Part shown: positions 11,974 to 21,716 of the stretch, piece after piece
Layout: each line of letters opens with the position of its first letter
Position numbering within the stretch: position 1 is the first letter of the stretch
Assembly (NCBI GenBank): GCA_009733775.1
Contig: WOGZ01000042.1
Span: forward strand, 62,001-126,000
Direction of reading: 5' to 3'
DNA length: 64,000 bases
DNA from: Alectoria sarmentosa
Taxonomy: Eukaryota; Ascomycota; Lecanoromycetes; Lecanorales; Parmeliaceae
Made by a program: the position numbers and the translations under genes
The notes under the pieces: model-generated
Told to the model about the DNA's origin: nothing
Database searches by the model: none
The model's input: the letters and a program-made list of their open reading frames with translations, nothing else

Positions 11974-13203
11974 ATGAGCTTGCCCCCCTCGTTCCAATCC
12001 TATCTCGAGTCAACCTCCCAATACCTCCGACGCAACCTACCCCACCAGGCTCCTCCTCCACCCCCAGCCTCAGCTTTAGAAAAGGCCATTGCTCTACTCA
12101 CTAGCGTCGATTCCACTACTCTTGCCACAGCATTACTCCCACTACTCGCCCTCCTTTTCTTTATGAGCCGCAGCTTCTGGGGTGGAGGGCGCTACTCCCC
12201 CTTCGCCCACGCCGGCGGCCCTCCCCCACGTGTTGAGCCGGAAGACTACCAATACATCGTCGATGACGACCTAGACGCTAGAACTTATGGCGGGCAACGA
12301 CATAACAGCTACGGCTTCCCGCCACCTCACCGCCACCCAGGCAGAGTGGAACCTCCGGATCTCGAACCGGATATTCTCATCTTGAAGCACAAAGGCGCTA
12401 CCTATCCCCTCCACTTCCAAGCGTTCGATATCTCAGAAGGCCATCTCAAAGTTGGCGAGCTCCGCCGCACTGCGGCAAAGGAGCTGAAGGTGGATGATCC
12501 ATGGCGGGTGAAATTGCTATACAAAGGCAAACGTCTCCGTGAAGACCGCCAGGCTTGCAAAGAAGAAGGCTTGAAGCAGAATAGTGAACTCCTTTGTGTC
12601 GTCTCCTCAGACCCTTACCCACGAGATGATGGCAATGAATCAAGCTCCAGTGCCTCTTCAGATATGATAGCGAATGGACTCGACCTCGGCCCTCGCGTCG
12701 ATGTTGACGGGACTATTATAGATCGCGGCGAGCCTCGGAAACGCAAAGGTCACCGCGGCGGCCGCAAAAAGAAGACTCGAGACTCGCCTACCACCTCCCC
12801 TAGGGACTCAGGCTACCTCGCGCCCCCAAACGGAGTTCCCTCGTCCACTTCCCGCAATCAATCCCCTGGCCCTCGCCGTGTCCCATCTCCAGCACCGCCT
12901 CAGCCAACCCAACCACCCAAGAAGCCCTCAACGCCCGCCGAAGCCCTTGCTATAATCGCCGATACTTTCCATAGCACTTTCCTACCGCAAGTACATAATT
13001 TCATGCAGCACCCGCCAAGGGATGAGAAGAGCAGGGATTTCGAGTACAAGAAGCTGAGCGAGACGATTTTGACACAGATCATAATGAAATTGGATGGGGT
13101 GGAGACGGAAGGGAATGAAGGATTGAGGGCGAAGAGGAAGGAGTTGGTAAGGGAGACGCAGGGTTGGTTGAATGATTTGGATCGGATGATGGGGAAAAGG
13201 TGA
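11974..13203 (+). CDS. Membrane-anchored ubiquitin-like/BAG co-chaperone (Snl1/Bag type)
   Basis: 409 aa, one exon. Order seen: a hydrophobic segment around residues 50-75 (LLPLLALLFFMSRSFW), a Pro/Gly-rich linker, a ubiquitin-like region at about 140-210 (KVGELRRTAAKELKVDDPW then LLYKGKRLREDRQACKEEGL), a basic Ser-rich linker with GGRKKK, and a C-terminal BAG domain at about 325-409 (ending GWLNDLDRMMGKR). BAG domains bind the Hsp70 nucleotide-binding domain and speed nucleotide exchange. The membrane segment places it at the ER or nuclear envelope, as in yeast Snl1 and fission yeast Bag proteins. The ATG at 11974 is the first in frame. Confidence 0.85.
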   Translation: MSLPPSFQSYLESTSQYLRRNLPHQAPPPPPASALEKAIALLTSVDSTTLATALLPLLALLFFMSRSFWGGGRYSPFAHAGGPPPRVEPEDYQYIVDDDLDARTYGGQRHNSYGFPPPHRHPGRVEPPDLEPDILILKHKGATYPLHFQAFDISEGHLKVGELRRTAAKELKVDDPWRVKLLYKGKRLREDRQACKEEGLKQNSELLCVVSSDPYPRDDGNESSSSASSDMIANGLDLGPRVDVDGTIIDRGEPRKRKGHRGGRKKKTRDSPTTSPRDSGYLAPPNGVPSSTSRNQSPGPRRVPSPAPPQPTQPPKKPSTPAEALAIIADTFHSTFLPQVHNFMQHPPRDEKSRDFEYKKLSETILTQIIMKLDGVETEGNEGLRAKRKELVRETQGWLNDLDRMMGKR

Positions 13204-13503
13204 TTGGAGAGAGAGCAGTGCGGATGACAGTCCAAGTTTGTGAATAGAGAGGAGAGCCTGGGACGGACCTTTGAGGTTGAGAACTTTGGCCATGTCCTCT
13301 GGCTTCTTCAAAAGCCAAGATCAGAAAGACAGCGGCTTTCTGTACCTTCTCTGCATCATCTTACATACGGCCAGGCGTATCTGGCAAGGTCGAAATAGAT
13401 ATATGATTGAATTCTGCTGTGCTCCTTGCTCAAGGACTATCGAACGTCTAACGCCCATACACCATGCTCAGAGAGTTGTGATGCCCCATATATATACCAT
13501 CCA
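13204..13503. other. Convergent 3' intergenic region
   Basis: Lies between the ends of the BAG gene and the vacuolar protease gene. Overlapping open frames are shadows of both. Nothing specific seen. Confidence 0.4.
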
Positions 13504-16497
13504 TCAAATAAAGAAAGCCTTGCTCCCCTCCACCAGCCCCTGTCCAGCATTGGCAATCGCCACCCAAATTGGGGCGAACCTTCTCGCTTCGTCCAGTGCT
13601 GGTATGACACCAGGCTCGTTGGCGTCACTCCATAGACAAACTACTCGACCGTCCAGCCCATCTCCTTCGTCGCCATCACCGGCTTCCCACCTTACTGTGA
13701 CGTCGATTTCCTTCTCCCACGTACGACTCCACCATCGCAATTCTGTGGCTCCATGCTCAGAAGCTTTTCGGAGTCGAGAATGTTCATCGGCGCCAGCGAC
13801 GGTGAAGTCGGATATTGGGCGGTTGAAGAGGATCTTGCATGCTCTTGTTTCTAGACCAGAGACTCGAAAGCGCGCCGAAGTGGCCCCGTCTGGAGCGCGA
13901 GTTGCGTTGAAGGTAAGCCAATCCCCATATCCGATCTCCGGAGGGATATCTGGGTGAGTGTTGGGTACGACTCGTGGAGGCAGACCGTACCAGCTGCATT
14001 CTGTGAGGTCTCGACGGCGCTTGCTTGGTGTACATGACGGTGTTTGGCCTGCAGAGCTGGGTAAGGAGGCTATGGCATCTTTGAGGAAGGGCCCAGTTTC
14101 CGGGTCGATGCCGATTAGGGAAACCGTGTTAATACCAGAGTCTAGATCGACTTCTTGTACGAAATACAATTTCAAGCGGTTGTTGGCGGAGAACGGGAAG
14201 GCTGTCAGATTATAGATTGTTGTCCCAGCGAAGACTAGCATAAGAAATAGGGGTATGTGGTAGGTGTAGCGATGGAGGAAAGGCCCCAGAGGTGCAAAGA
14301 GCAGGACGCTTAGGATAGCAATACCAATGTAGAGAAAGAGAGGCGAATTTCCGTCTGCGAGCGTCTGGTTCGTTGCTGCAGTGGCGAGCAGGGAAAGTTG
14401 GCCAAGAAGAATGAGGGGGAAAGGGGCAAGGATGAGGAATTCAAGGAGCCAAAGACTTGAAGGAAGGGCATGAGACCAAGGTTGTTCAAGACCGTAGACT
14501 TGGCGCTGGTGTTTGGCCTTTGGTGACTCGTCATCTTCAGCCGCGGGACGGTGAGGTGAGGTGTGGCTCTTTTTGAAGGTCCTTGGCCCGGCACCACGCA
14601 AGAGAGACGTAGTCTCAGTCGGGTCATCATTATCTTCGCCAGCTTCTGGGTTGTTGTTCGGTACATCTTCCTCTTCGGAAGGAGCCATGAGCCGAGCACT
14701 TGAAATACTCCCATGTCTCGACCTCTCGGTTGGGTGTTCTGCTGGCATTGTGCCCTCGATCTCATCAGCATATGCAGACTTCCGAGGTAGGCTGAATTGC
14801 TCGAGGAAGGCTACTGCCGTTGCCAAAAAGATACAAGCGAAATAAAAAACCATTGGATAACCACCAGCAAGTTTGGGGTTCCTCTCGAAGACGGTGATCA
14901 CAATCAGGATAAGCCATCCCACTATGAAGGCCCAAAGCAGGTTGTAGGCTCTTTGAAACGCTGTAGGTCTAAAAAAGTCCGCAGTCCGGGTGCAGAACCA
15001 CGCAACGAATACCCATGCAGATATCATCATGCTCCAGACCGAGTATTGACTGCTGGATAAGATGTATGGGTTAACGTCCGAGACAAGGAAGGCCAACCCA
15101 ATAATTGCCGCGGTAGCAAGAACAAAGGCAATGGGCCATCTGAAAACGCCGCGCCAGCCTTTGGTTGGGACTGAATCATCGCCTTCAGCATGATGGTGGT
15201 GTTTATAGGAAGTGAAAAGGTACAGCTTGTCGACCTTATAGAGAATAGCTCCGATGATAATCAGGAACAAGGGGGCAACGACCAATAGTGTGACAGAAAG
15301 GGCGAATAGCGTCCGAAGTCTGAACACTGCCATTGCGTTACCGAAGAGATCGAACCAGACACCAGAAGATCCTTTGCCACTTGCGACTTTCCCTTTCTCG
15401 GGATCCTTCCCCTCAAAGGTTGTACTTGTATCGGAAGTTAGTCCCTGCATGGTGGACAAGGCGGCAGAGAGCATATGATGCAACGAGGCCTTGCTTGTAT
15501 GTCTCGTGTCATCTTGGGAAGTATGATATCGAGCCCTCGGTTCCATGAAAGCAACGTCGAGTCCGCGCATTCCATATTCTTTGGTGAAGACGCTGTAGTC
15601 GGTGTCGCTCCTAATGACACCCCTCTTGAAAGCATCTCCACTCACAACCGATCCGAACGGATACTTGCTACTTTGATAATATCTAGTGATTTCAGTGTCT
15701 GTGCTCCGGAACAGGGTAGCGCGACCACCTGCCCCAGCCCCCTCGAGATTGAGAAAAGTATGAGGAAACTTGGAAATCGGATGGACTCCAAAGGCTAGCG
15801 CTCCATTGAGATAATCCTCTTCGCCGTTGTTCAGAAGGGCGACAACCCCTTTCTTAGGTGTCTGCCCCTTCGATGAAAAGTACTTGATGAGTTGAAGGAC
15901 GGAGATCACCCCGACACCATCATCAGTAGCACCGAAGCCAATGGAGACGCTGTCATAGTGAGCGTTGACGAGAACGCCCCCTTTGCCCTTGGGCTTCTTA
16001 TTGGTCAAGAACCAATCGTCTGGATCGTCCTCGGAGCCGCGTATGTAGACAATAATGTTTGTGCCCTCAAAGTAAACACTTGGCACTGGGGCGTTGCCTT
16101 TTTGATCGAATTGAAACGACACATTGGATACATTATCAGAGAAAATCGCAACGGGAGCACTTTCTAAGGATTCATGCACATCCTCAAGAGTGCCACCAGA
16201 CGAAGGATACGAGACCAGAGGAACGCCATTTTCTGTTACAATGGCTGTGATCCTTTCGAGAAGCCAATCGCGGATGTAATCGTTCCGTCGACTGTTGAAG
16301 GGATGAAAGCCATTGCTGAGAGTCTGGAGATCCAGCCAGGCTTCTGTAAGGTTGGTCCCAGCCAAATGTCTAGGCGCTTCCGGCACGGTATGATGGACGA
16401 CGAGAAGGGAAACAATCAATGCAACATATACGAGGGATGTGATGATAGTGACAGGCAAAGGTGTGAAGGCAACAGGGTTATGAAAGATGTTCTTCAT
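13504..16497 (-). CDS. pff1: Vacuolar membrane protease, peptidase family M28
   Basis: 997 aa, no intron. The N-terminus has a short cytosolic stretch followed by a membrane anchor (about residues 15-36). The M28 aminopeptidase-like domain comes next with its metal ligands in order: His in NAHYDS (about 180), Asp in GATDDGVG (about 192), Glu pair in NNGEED (about 226), a later acid in LNLEGAGAGG, and His in YHTSQDD. The central part has many hydrophobic segments interrupted by a charged loop (about 580-660), and the C-terminus is soluble. This matches the fungal vacuolar membrane protease family (yeast Pff1/YBR074W), a multispanning protein of the vacuole membrane with a lumenal zinc peptidase domain. 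Its physiological substrate is not established. It is divergent from the broken methyltransferase-like gene. Confidence 0.93.
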   Translation of the reverse strand: MKNIFHNPVAFTPLPVTIITSLVYVALIVSLLVVHHTVPEAPRHLAGTNLTEAWLDLQTLSNGFHPFNSRRNDYIRDWLLERITAIVTENGVPLVSYPSSGGTLEDVHESLESAPVAIFSDNVSNVSFQFDQKGNAPVPSVYFEGTNIIVYIRGSEDDPDDWFLTNKKPKGKGGVLVNAHYDSVSIGFGATDDGVGVISVLQLIKYFSSKGQTPKKGVVALLNNGEEDYLNGALAFGVHPISKFPHTFLNLEGAGAGGRATLFRSTDTEITRYYQSSKYPFGSVVSGDAFKRGVIRSDTDYSVFTKEYGMRGLDVAFMEPRARYHTSQDDTRHTSKASLHHMLSAALSTMQGLTSDTSTTFEGKDPEKGKVASGKGSSGVWFDLFGNAMAVFRLRTLFALSVTLLVVAPLFLIIIGAILYKVDKLYLFTSYKHHHHAEGDDSVPTKGWRGVFRWPIAFVLATAAIIGLAFLVSDVNPYILSSSQYSVWSMMISAWVFVAWFCTRTADFFRPTAFQRAYNLLWAFIVGWLILIVITVFERNPKLAGGYPMVFYFACIFLATAVAFLEQFSLPRKSAYADEIEGTMPAEHPTERSRHGSISSARLMAPSEEEDVPNNNPEAGEDNDDPTETTSLLRGAGPRTFKKSHTSPHRPAAEDDESPKAKHQRQVYGLEQPWSHALPSSLWLLEFLILAPFPLILLGQLSLLATAATNQTLADGNSPLFLYIGIAILSVLLFAPLGPFLHRYTYHIPLFLMLVFAGTTIYNLTAFPFSANNRLKLYFVQEVDLDSGINTVSLIGIDPETGPFLKDAIASLPSSAGQTPSCTPSKRRRDLTECSWYGLPPRVVPNTHPDIPPEIGYGDWLTFNATRAPDGATSARFRVSGLETRACKILFNRPISDFTVAGADEHSRLRKASEHGATELRWWSRTWEKEIDVTVRWEAGDGDEGDGLDGRVVCLWSDANEPGVIPALDEARRFAPIWVAIANAGQGLVEGSKAFFI

Positions 16498-16818
16498 TGT
16501 TGGTGTAGGGAGTCACGAGGATTATGCTGCGAGGAGGACATCCATGCGGAGACTCGGCTAATGAACGTTGTTGACTCGAAAGACGATGAGTTGCGTATCT
16601 TCCAATCCCAGGGATTTGGTAGGCAGCGAATAGGATGTAGGCTCAGCGTCGTCGGTATATTTTCTAGTTGATACCGTATCCACGACAACTCGAACCCTTG
16701 TCGATTTCTTGCATTGCGGGGTTTTCACGAACTCAAAGTTAAAAACCCCCACCTCAACCGTGTGAACGTGCCTCCTGCCTTCCACTTTCAATAGGTAATC
16801 AGTAACACCACTTCGAAG
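16498..16818. other. Divergent intergenic region
   Basis: Between the vacuolar protease start and the methyltransferase-like ATG. Presumably contains both promoters. No recognisable element. Confidence 0.4.
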
Positions 16819-17421
16819 ATGGAGCGACCTCGAATACTAGATATCTTCCAAAATTGGACAGAATTCTCGCCTGTCAATCTCCCAGACTGTTGCTCATCGC
16901 TCTCCGTATCGCTCATAGAGCATTTAGCTTCACTACTGCCACCGCATCCAGCACTGATACTATCTATTGGCAGTGGCACTGGACTTCTAGAAGCCTTGCT
17001 TCTTCACTAACGGCCCACACTGGACCTCAAGGTAGTCGAGGTCCCGACAACTAAGAACAAATACATGCCAATTGACAGGATTGAGATTGTGAACGGATAC
17101 CGCGACCTTTGCAATTTAGCAGTAGATGCAAGTGCCTGGCTGTTCATTTATCCCCGAAATGCATGGCTTCTTCAGAAGTACGGTCAGGCTGTCGGAGGCC
17201 AAAAGTGCAAACTCATCATTTGGATCGGGCCGAGGGCAGACCTTCTCGAGCATAAGAATGAATTCTTCGGTGAAATGTGGATAAAGGAAGACTTCGAAGA
17301 ATCGAAGAATGCGGTCTCAAAGACTACGAGGTTATGGCACTGTGGAGGAGGGATCCACTTGACAAAGCTGGTTCGAGGGCCACGAGGGACGATCCCTCAG
17401 CGATTCTGTAGAGTAGAGTAA
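16819..17421 (+). pseudogene. Methyltransferase-like gene interrupted by an in-frame TAA
   Basis: One continuous frame runs from the ATG at 16819 to a stop at 17419-17421 (200 codons) except for a single TAA at 17008-17010. Before the stop lies LSIGSGTGLLEALLLH, a glycine-rich motif I of SAM-dependent methyltransferases, and just after it LKVVEVPTTKNKY, the acidic strand-2 position such enzymes have, so the reading clearly continues across the stop. The downstream part has AWLFIYPRN and LIIWIGPRAD, strand-like segments of a Rossmann fold. I tried splicing out the stop: the nearby GT and AG sites give a 59-nt intron that changes frame and deletes motif I. So either this is a recently inactivated gene, a base error, or readthrough. 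Substrate unknown. Confidence 0.65.
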
Positions 17422-17804
17422 CTTACATGTATATAGGAACATCGCAATAGACATTACTACCCCTTTACCTACATACACGACTCCTTAGCTGTATTGACAG
17501 GTCTTCGACTTTACCTCAGCACCTGCATCCATAGTTCATTGCATCTCAACCTGTATTTGCACTGGCGCTCGTAATGCAATCAATTTGGTGCTGTTTGCCT
17601 AACTGCTTCGAGGTCCTCCGCCTTATCGGGCGCTAGGGCTGATCATCGGCCCGACTAGCGCACTTTTGCCGAAAGCACACAAACCTCAGTTGCGCATTCA
17701 TCAACAACTTCTCGAACATCAACCTGCCTGTAACGTCAAGGGCAACCTAACCTCAACAGTGTTGTCCCCCCCCCACACCCGCTCCATCGAACGAGCTTCC
17801 CAGG
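17422..17804. promoter_or_regulatory. Upstream region of ribosomal protein uL13
   Basis: Non-coding. Contains a run of nine C at 17766-17774 within a pyrimidine-rich leader just before the uL13 ATG. Such leaders are common at fungal ribosomal protein genes. I cannot name a bound factor. Confidence 0.4.
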
Positions 17805-18776
17805 ATGTCGAGTTTCGATGCCGTCGTATGTGAATCCTTCTACCGATCAAAACCCACATGGAAAGCAGCGACTAGGAAGATTTATGACTGACGGCGTTCA
17901 CTTTAGGTCGTCATCGATGGCAAGGGTCATCTTCTGGGTCGCTTGGCCAGTACCGTGGCTAAGCAGCTGCTCAACGGGCAGAGGATCGTCGTCGTTCGAT
18001 GCGAAGCTCTCAACATCTCCGGCGAATTCTTCCGTGCAAAACGTACGTTCTACCTACATTGACTGTACCTACGAATGAAGGTTACTCGTACACTGTGGGG
18101 GATAGTGGATGAAGACGAGTCTTGGACGTGCGAAGGCTGACACAACTGGCTGCTTACAGTAAAGTACCTGGCCTACCTCCGCAAGATGACTCGTTACAAT
18201 CCCACTCGAGGAGGTAAGATATCTCCTGTGCTTGGGCCTCCTAATTAGGACTTTCAGAGACATTGAGGTTGATGCTGACTCGTCGTTGAACAGGTCCATT
18301 CCATTTTCGCGCCCCTTCCCGTATCTTCTACAAGACGGTACGCGGTATGATTCCCCACAAGACAGCTCGCGGCGCTGCTGCTATGGAACGTCTAAAGGTG
18401 TTCGAGGGTGTTCCCCCACCATACGACAAGAAGAAGCGCATGGTCGTACCACAAGCGCTGAGGGTATTGAGGCTGAAGCCTGGGAGGAAGTACTGCACCG
18501 TTGGCAGACTGAGTCACGAAGTTGGATGGAAATACAAGGACGTCGTTGAAAGGTATGTGGATATATTCGAAAGCTCGAATGCTCTTATATGGGCAAATGG
18601 TCATTCGGTTCGGAGATTGGCTGACATTCGTTCATAGATTGGAAGAGCGGAGAAAGGTCAAAGGGGCTGCATACTACGAGCGAAAGAAGGCAGCGAGAAG
18701 GCAACTATCGGAGGCGCAAAAAAACGCGAAAGTGGATGACAAGACCAAGGCCCAGCTTGCTGAGTTCGGCTACTAG
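17805..18776 (+). CDS. rpl16: 60S ribosomal protein uL13 (L13a/L16)
   Basis: Model: join(17805..17825, 17907..18042, 18160..18213, 18294..18552, 18638..18776), 202 aa, the same size as yeast L16 and animal L13a. Seen across the joins: VVIDGKGHLLGRLAS, NISGEFFRAKLKYLAYLRK, MTRYNPTRGGPFHFRAPSRI, GMIPHKTARGAAAMERLKVF, and a basic C-terminal helix ending AQLAEFGY. It is a structural component of the large subunit near the exit-tunnel side. The first exon is only seven codons. Introns are 81, 117, 80 and 85 nt with consensus ends. I looked for box C/D snoRNAs in the introns and found none that satisfied me. Confidence 0.97.
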
Positions 18777-19167
18777 CCAGACAACGGTTGTTCAAGGCTT
18801 GAAGCGCAGGGTACAGAGAGATCGTACCAGCCAGCTCGCCTATTTGGACTTTAGCAGGCATCAATTGATGTAATAGCAGGAAGGTTCTACGTGTAGCGAG
18901 CCAGTACGGTTGCATTGAGCTACAACCCTCCAGACAATTCTTTGTGATCAATTTGACAATATTCAAAGTAAACAGCTTGGTTGACTTTATACACTTGATG
19001 TTTGTTGCATGCTCTTCGGAGTGTCCTGGAGGGAGTTGACCCGCGTAGGCGCGAATTTACCCCACACATCGCCTCGGGTCGACGTTGGTCTATTCTGGAC
19101 AATGTAGCTTTCCTTGCTTTTCAGAGTTCCACAATGAATTTAAAACTTCAATACTTAGAATAGCAGC
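18777..19167. other. Intergenic region
   Basis: uL13 3' end and upstream sequence of the synthetase gene. No further feature seen. Confidence 0.4.
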
Positions 19168-21023
19168 ATGTCTGATGCCCAAACTCGGCTCTCGAAGCTA
19201 GCATCTCACTTTCTTCCCTCTACCACTGCCACAGGCGCGGAATATCAACACCGTCACAATATACACACACTCTCTCCGACCTTCTTTCTACCTCGAGCAG
19301 CTGCAGTAGAGCCAGATGTATAGACGTCCCATCTGAAATACAGTCTTACAGCAATTGACTGAGTAAGCGTACAGGCGGAAGCCATCTATCATGTTACTGC
19401 CAATGGTAAAATCTTGCGGCGTTCATACCAAGAGGCGGCGGACCGGGCAAGAGGGCTAGCATACTACATCAAAAAGCATAGCTACAAGAAAGTGGGAATC
19501 CTATGTCCGAATACACCGGCGTTCTTGGAGTCCATATTCGGCATTGCGGCCGCTGGAGCAGTCAATGTCGGCGTCAACTACCGATTGAAGCACGAAGACA
19601 TCACCTATATATTTGAACACGCTGATGCTGAAGCAATAATTGTTGATGTCGAGTTTCTCCCTCTGCTCGACGGCTTTAGAAAAGCAAATCCAAGGATTCC
19701 TCTGATCGTCGACGCTGATACAGACGCAACAGAGGGCGAGCTCAGTGGTCAATTCGACGAAGCGGTGCTGGAAGGCCTACAGTATGACTCACAGTACGGC
19801 GAGAGAGGATGGGAAGGTTTGGAGGTACAATCAGAGAATGAGGAAGATATCATTGCACTGGCTTACACGAGTGGAACCACAGCAAAACCAAAGGGGGTCG
19901 AGTTTACACATCGAGGCTGCTATTTGGGTGCAATGGCGAACGTGGTCGAGTCCGGACTCAATTACCATACTGGGCGATGTCGGTATCTTTGGACTCTGCC
20001 AATGTTCCATGCGATGGGTTGGACGTTTCCATGGGCCGTAACTGCTGTTAGAGGCACGCATTATTGTCTAAGAAAGATCGACTACCCTGAGATGTGGCGA
20101 CTCCTGAAAGACGAACACATCACGCACTACTGCGCTGCTCCTACAGTGAACACCTTATTGTGCGCAGCTGGAGAAGCTGAACGGCTACCTGATCCAGTAC
20201 ATGTGACTGTTGCTGCGAGTCCGCCAACGCCGCATTTGTTTGAGCAGATGACCAATCTGAATCTGCATCCTGTGCATGTCTATGGACTTACAGAAACCTA
20301 CGGGCCAATCACCAAAGGCTATCATATGCCGGCCTGGGAGTTACTTCCGAAGACTGAGAAGTATCAGAAGATGGCTCGGCAAGGTCACGGTTTCCTCACC
20401 AGCTTGCCAATACGGGTCATAAAAACCGACGTTCCAGAAGGGACCATAATCGACGTGGAAAAGAATGGTAAAGAAATAGGTGAAATCATATGCATAGGCA
20501 ATATCTGCGCGAAAGGCTACTACAAGGATTCCGAAGCCACGAAGAAGCTATTTCTAGGCGGATTCCTACATACAGGAGACTTGGCTGTTATGCATCCGGA
20601 TGGAGCAGCGCAAATTTTGGATAGGGCGAAAGATATCATCATTAGTGGTATGAGCTGACAATAGCAGCTTGCATGGTCATATTCCCATTGCTAACTTCGC
20701 TTGTAGGGGGTGAGAACATCTCATCAGTGGCTTTGGAGAGTATGCTAGCCACGCATCCCGACATCCTTGAAGCAGCAGTGGTCGCTGTAGCAGACTCTCA
20801 TTGGGGCGAAAGACCAAAGGCTTTCATCACAGCCCAGGTAGGCAAGCACCTCAAGGGTGGAGATGTTATTGAATGGGCAAAGCACAAGAGTGGCATTAGC
20901 AGGTTCATGGTGCCTAGGGAGGTCGAGATAGTGGGTGAACTGCCTAAAACCAGTACCGGAAAGCTGAAGAAGAATGTCCTCCGACAATGGGCGAAAGGGG
21001 TGGATCGAAGTCTCGTGACTTGA
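19168..21023 (+). CDS. AMP-forming acyl-CoA synthetase-like enzyme (ANL superfamily)
   Basis: Model: join(19168..19317, 19375..20647, 20707..21023), 579 aa. Activates a carboxylic acid to an acyl-AMP and then a CoA thioester. Seen: the P-loop-like signature AYTSGTTAKPKGVEF, the YGLTETYGP motif, HTGDLAVMHPDG followed by DRAKDIIISGGENISS (this last spans the second intron), and the C-terminal catalytic Lys in KTSTGKLKK. Exon 1 supplies LSPTFFLPRAAAVEPD, the usual N-terminus, and is joined through a 57-nt intron; translation from internal sites alone would lack it. Closest in style to short/medium-chain acyl-CoA synthetases; the substrate cannot be read from sequence. The C-terminus (SLVT) lacks a peroxisomal PTS1, so location is open. 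Confidence 0.9.
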
Positions 21024-21716
21024 TGCAGCTGCAAGGTGAGATCAGGGGGTTGCAGCGCAGAAGGCCAGACTTGATCTTTGATAGACCTGTACCTATTGAG
21101 CAAGAGATCTGAAAGCTAGCGATTGATTTAGGCTGCGTTTGTTCGAAATCCGAGCCAGTGTTATTCCTTTGTTTGAAGTGAGATCGCTGTTCGGGTAGGA
21201 CTGCAGGACAAGACCCGAGCGACACCCCTCCACGAAGGCGTCTTGCTTGGCGCTTCATCACCTGCGAGGCTGAGATGGCAACCACCATCCTTTCTTCATT
21301 CCTTATTTACTCTATGACCAGTAACCTTGACAAGCTTTGCTGAACTGAATCCTTCATTCGTTCTATCACATCCACCACAATCAGTCCCTCCCTTTGTTGG
21401 ACAGCGACGTCGCTGCGAGGGTGACACAGTGTTTGACGACCTACGGAACCAGGCGCTTACGATTCCGGAATTGACTGCGGTCCTTTTCGTTCTACGTGCT
21501 ACACTATCCTGACTAGATAGGACCCGTTGTACTCCGCTCAACATTCGAGATCTCCAAGTACACTTAAGAAATGCAAAGCTGTCACTGCTGGACTTCGCTA
21601 CCGCAACGAACACGCTTTCGCCGACCTTGCTGAACGCTCGAACCTCCCCGTATTGAATACCCATATCCCATCCTCATCAATATTATACCCAAAATTTCCT
21701 CCCCTAAGTGCACCAA
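21024..21716. other. Intergenic region upstream of grrA
   Basis: 693 bp without a supported gene. Probably synthetase 3' end plus the long promoter or leader of the F-box gene. Short frames at 21296-21664 (-) and 21327-21727 (+) show no resemblance to known proteins. Confidence 0.45.

Noticed and set aside
16973..17031. Intron that would remove the TAA of the methyltransferase-like gene
   Set aside because: 59 nt, wrong phase, and it deletes the SAM-binding motif. A CTAAC branch-like sequence near 17006 is probably chance.
18043..18159. Possible box C/D snoRNA in uL13 intron 2 (gatgaag ... ctgac)
   Set aside because: C-like and D-like boxes are only about 30 nt apart with no terminal stem. 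uL13 introns host snoRNAs in animals, but here I cannot support one.
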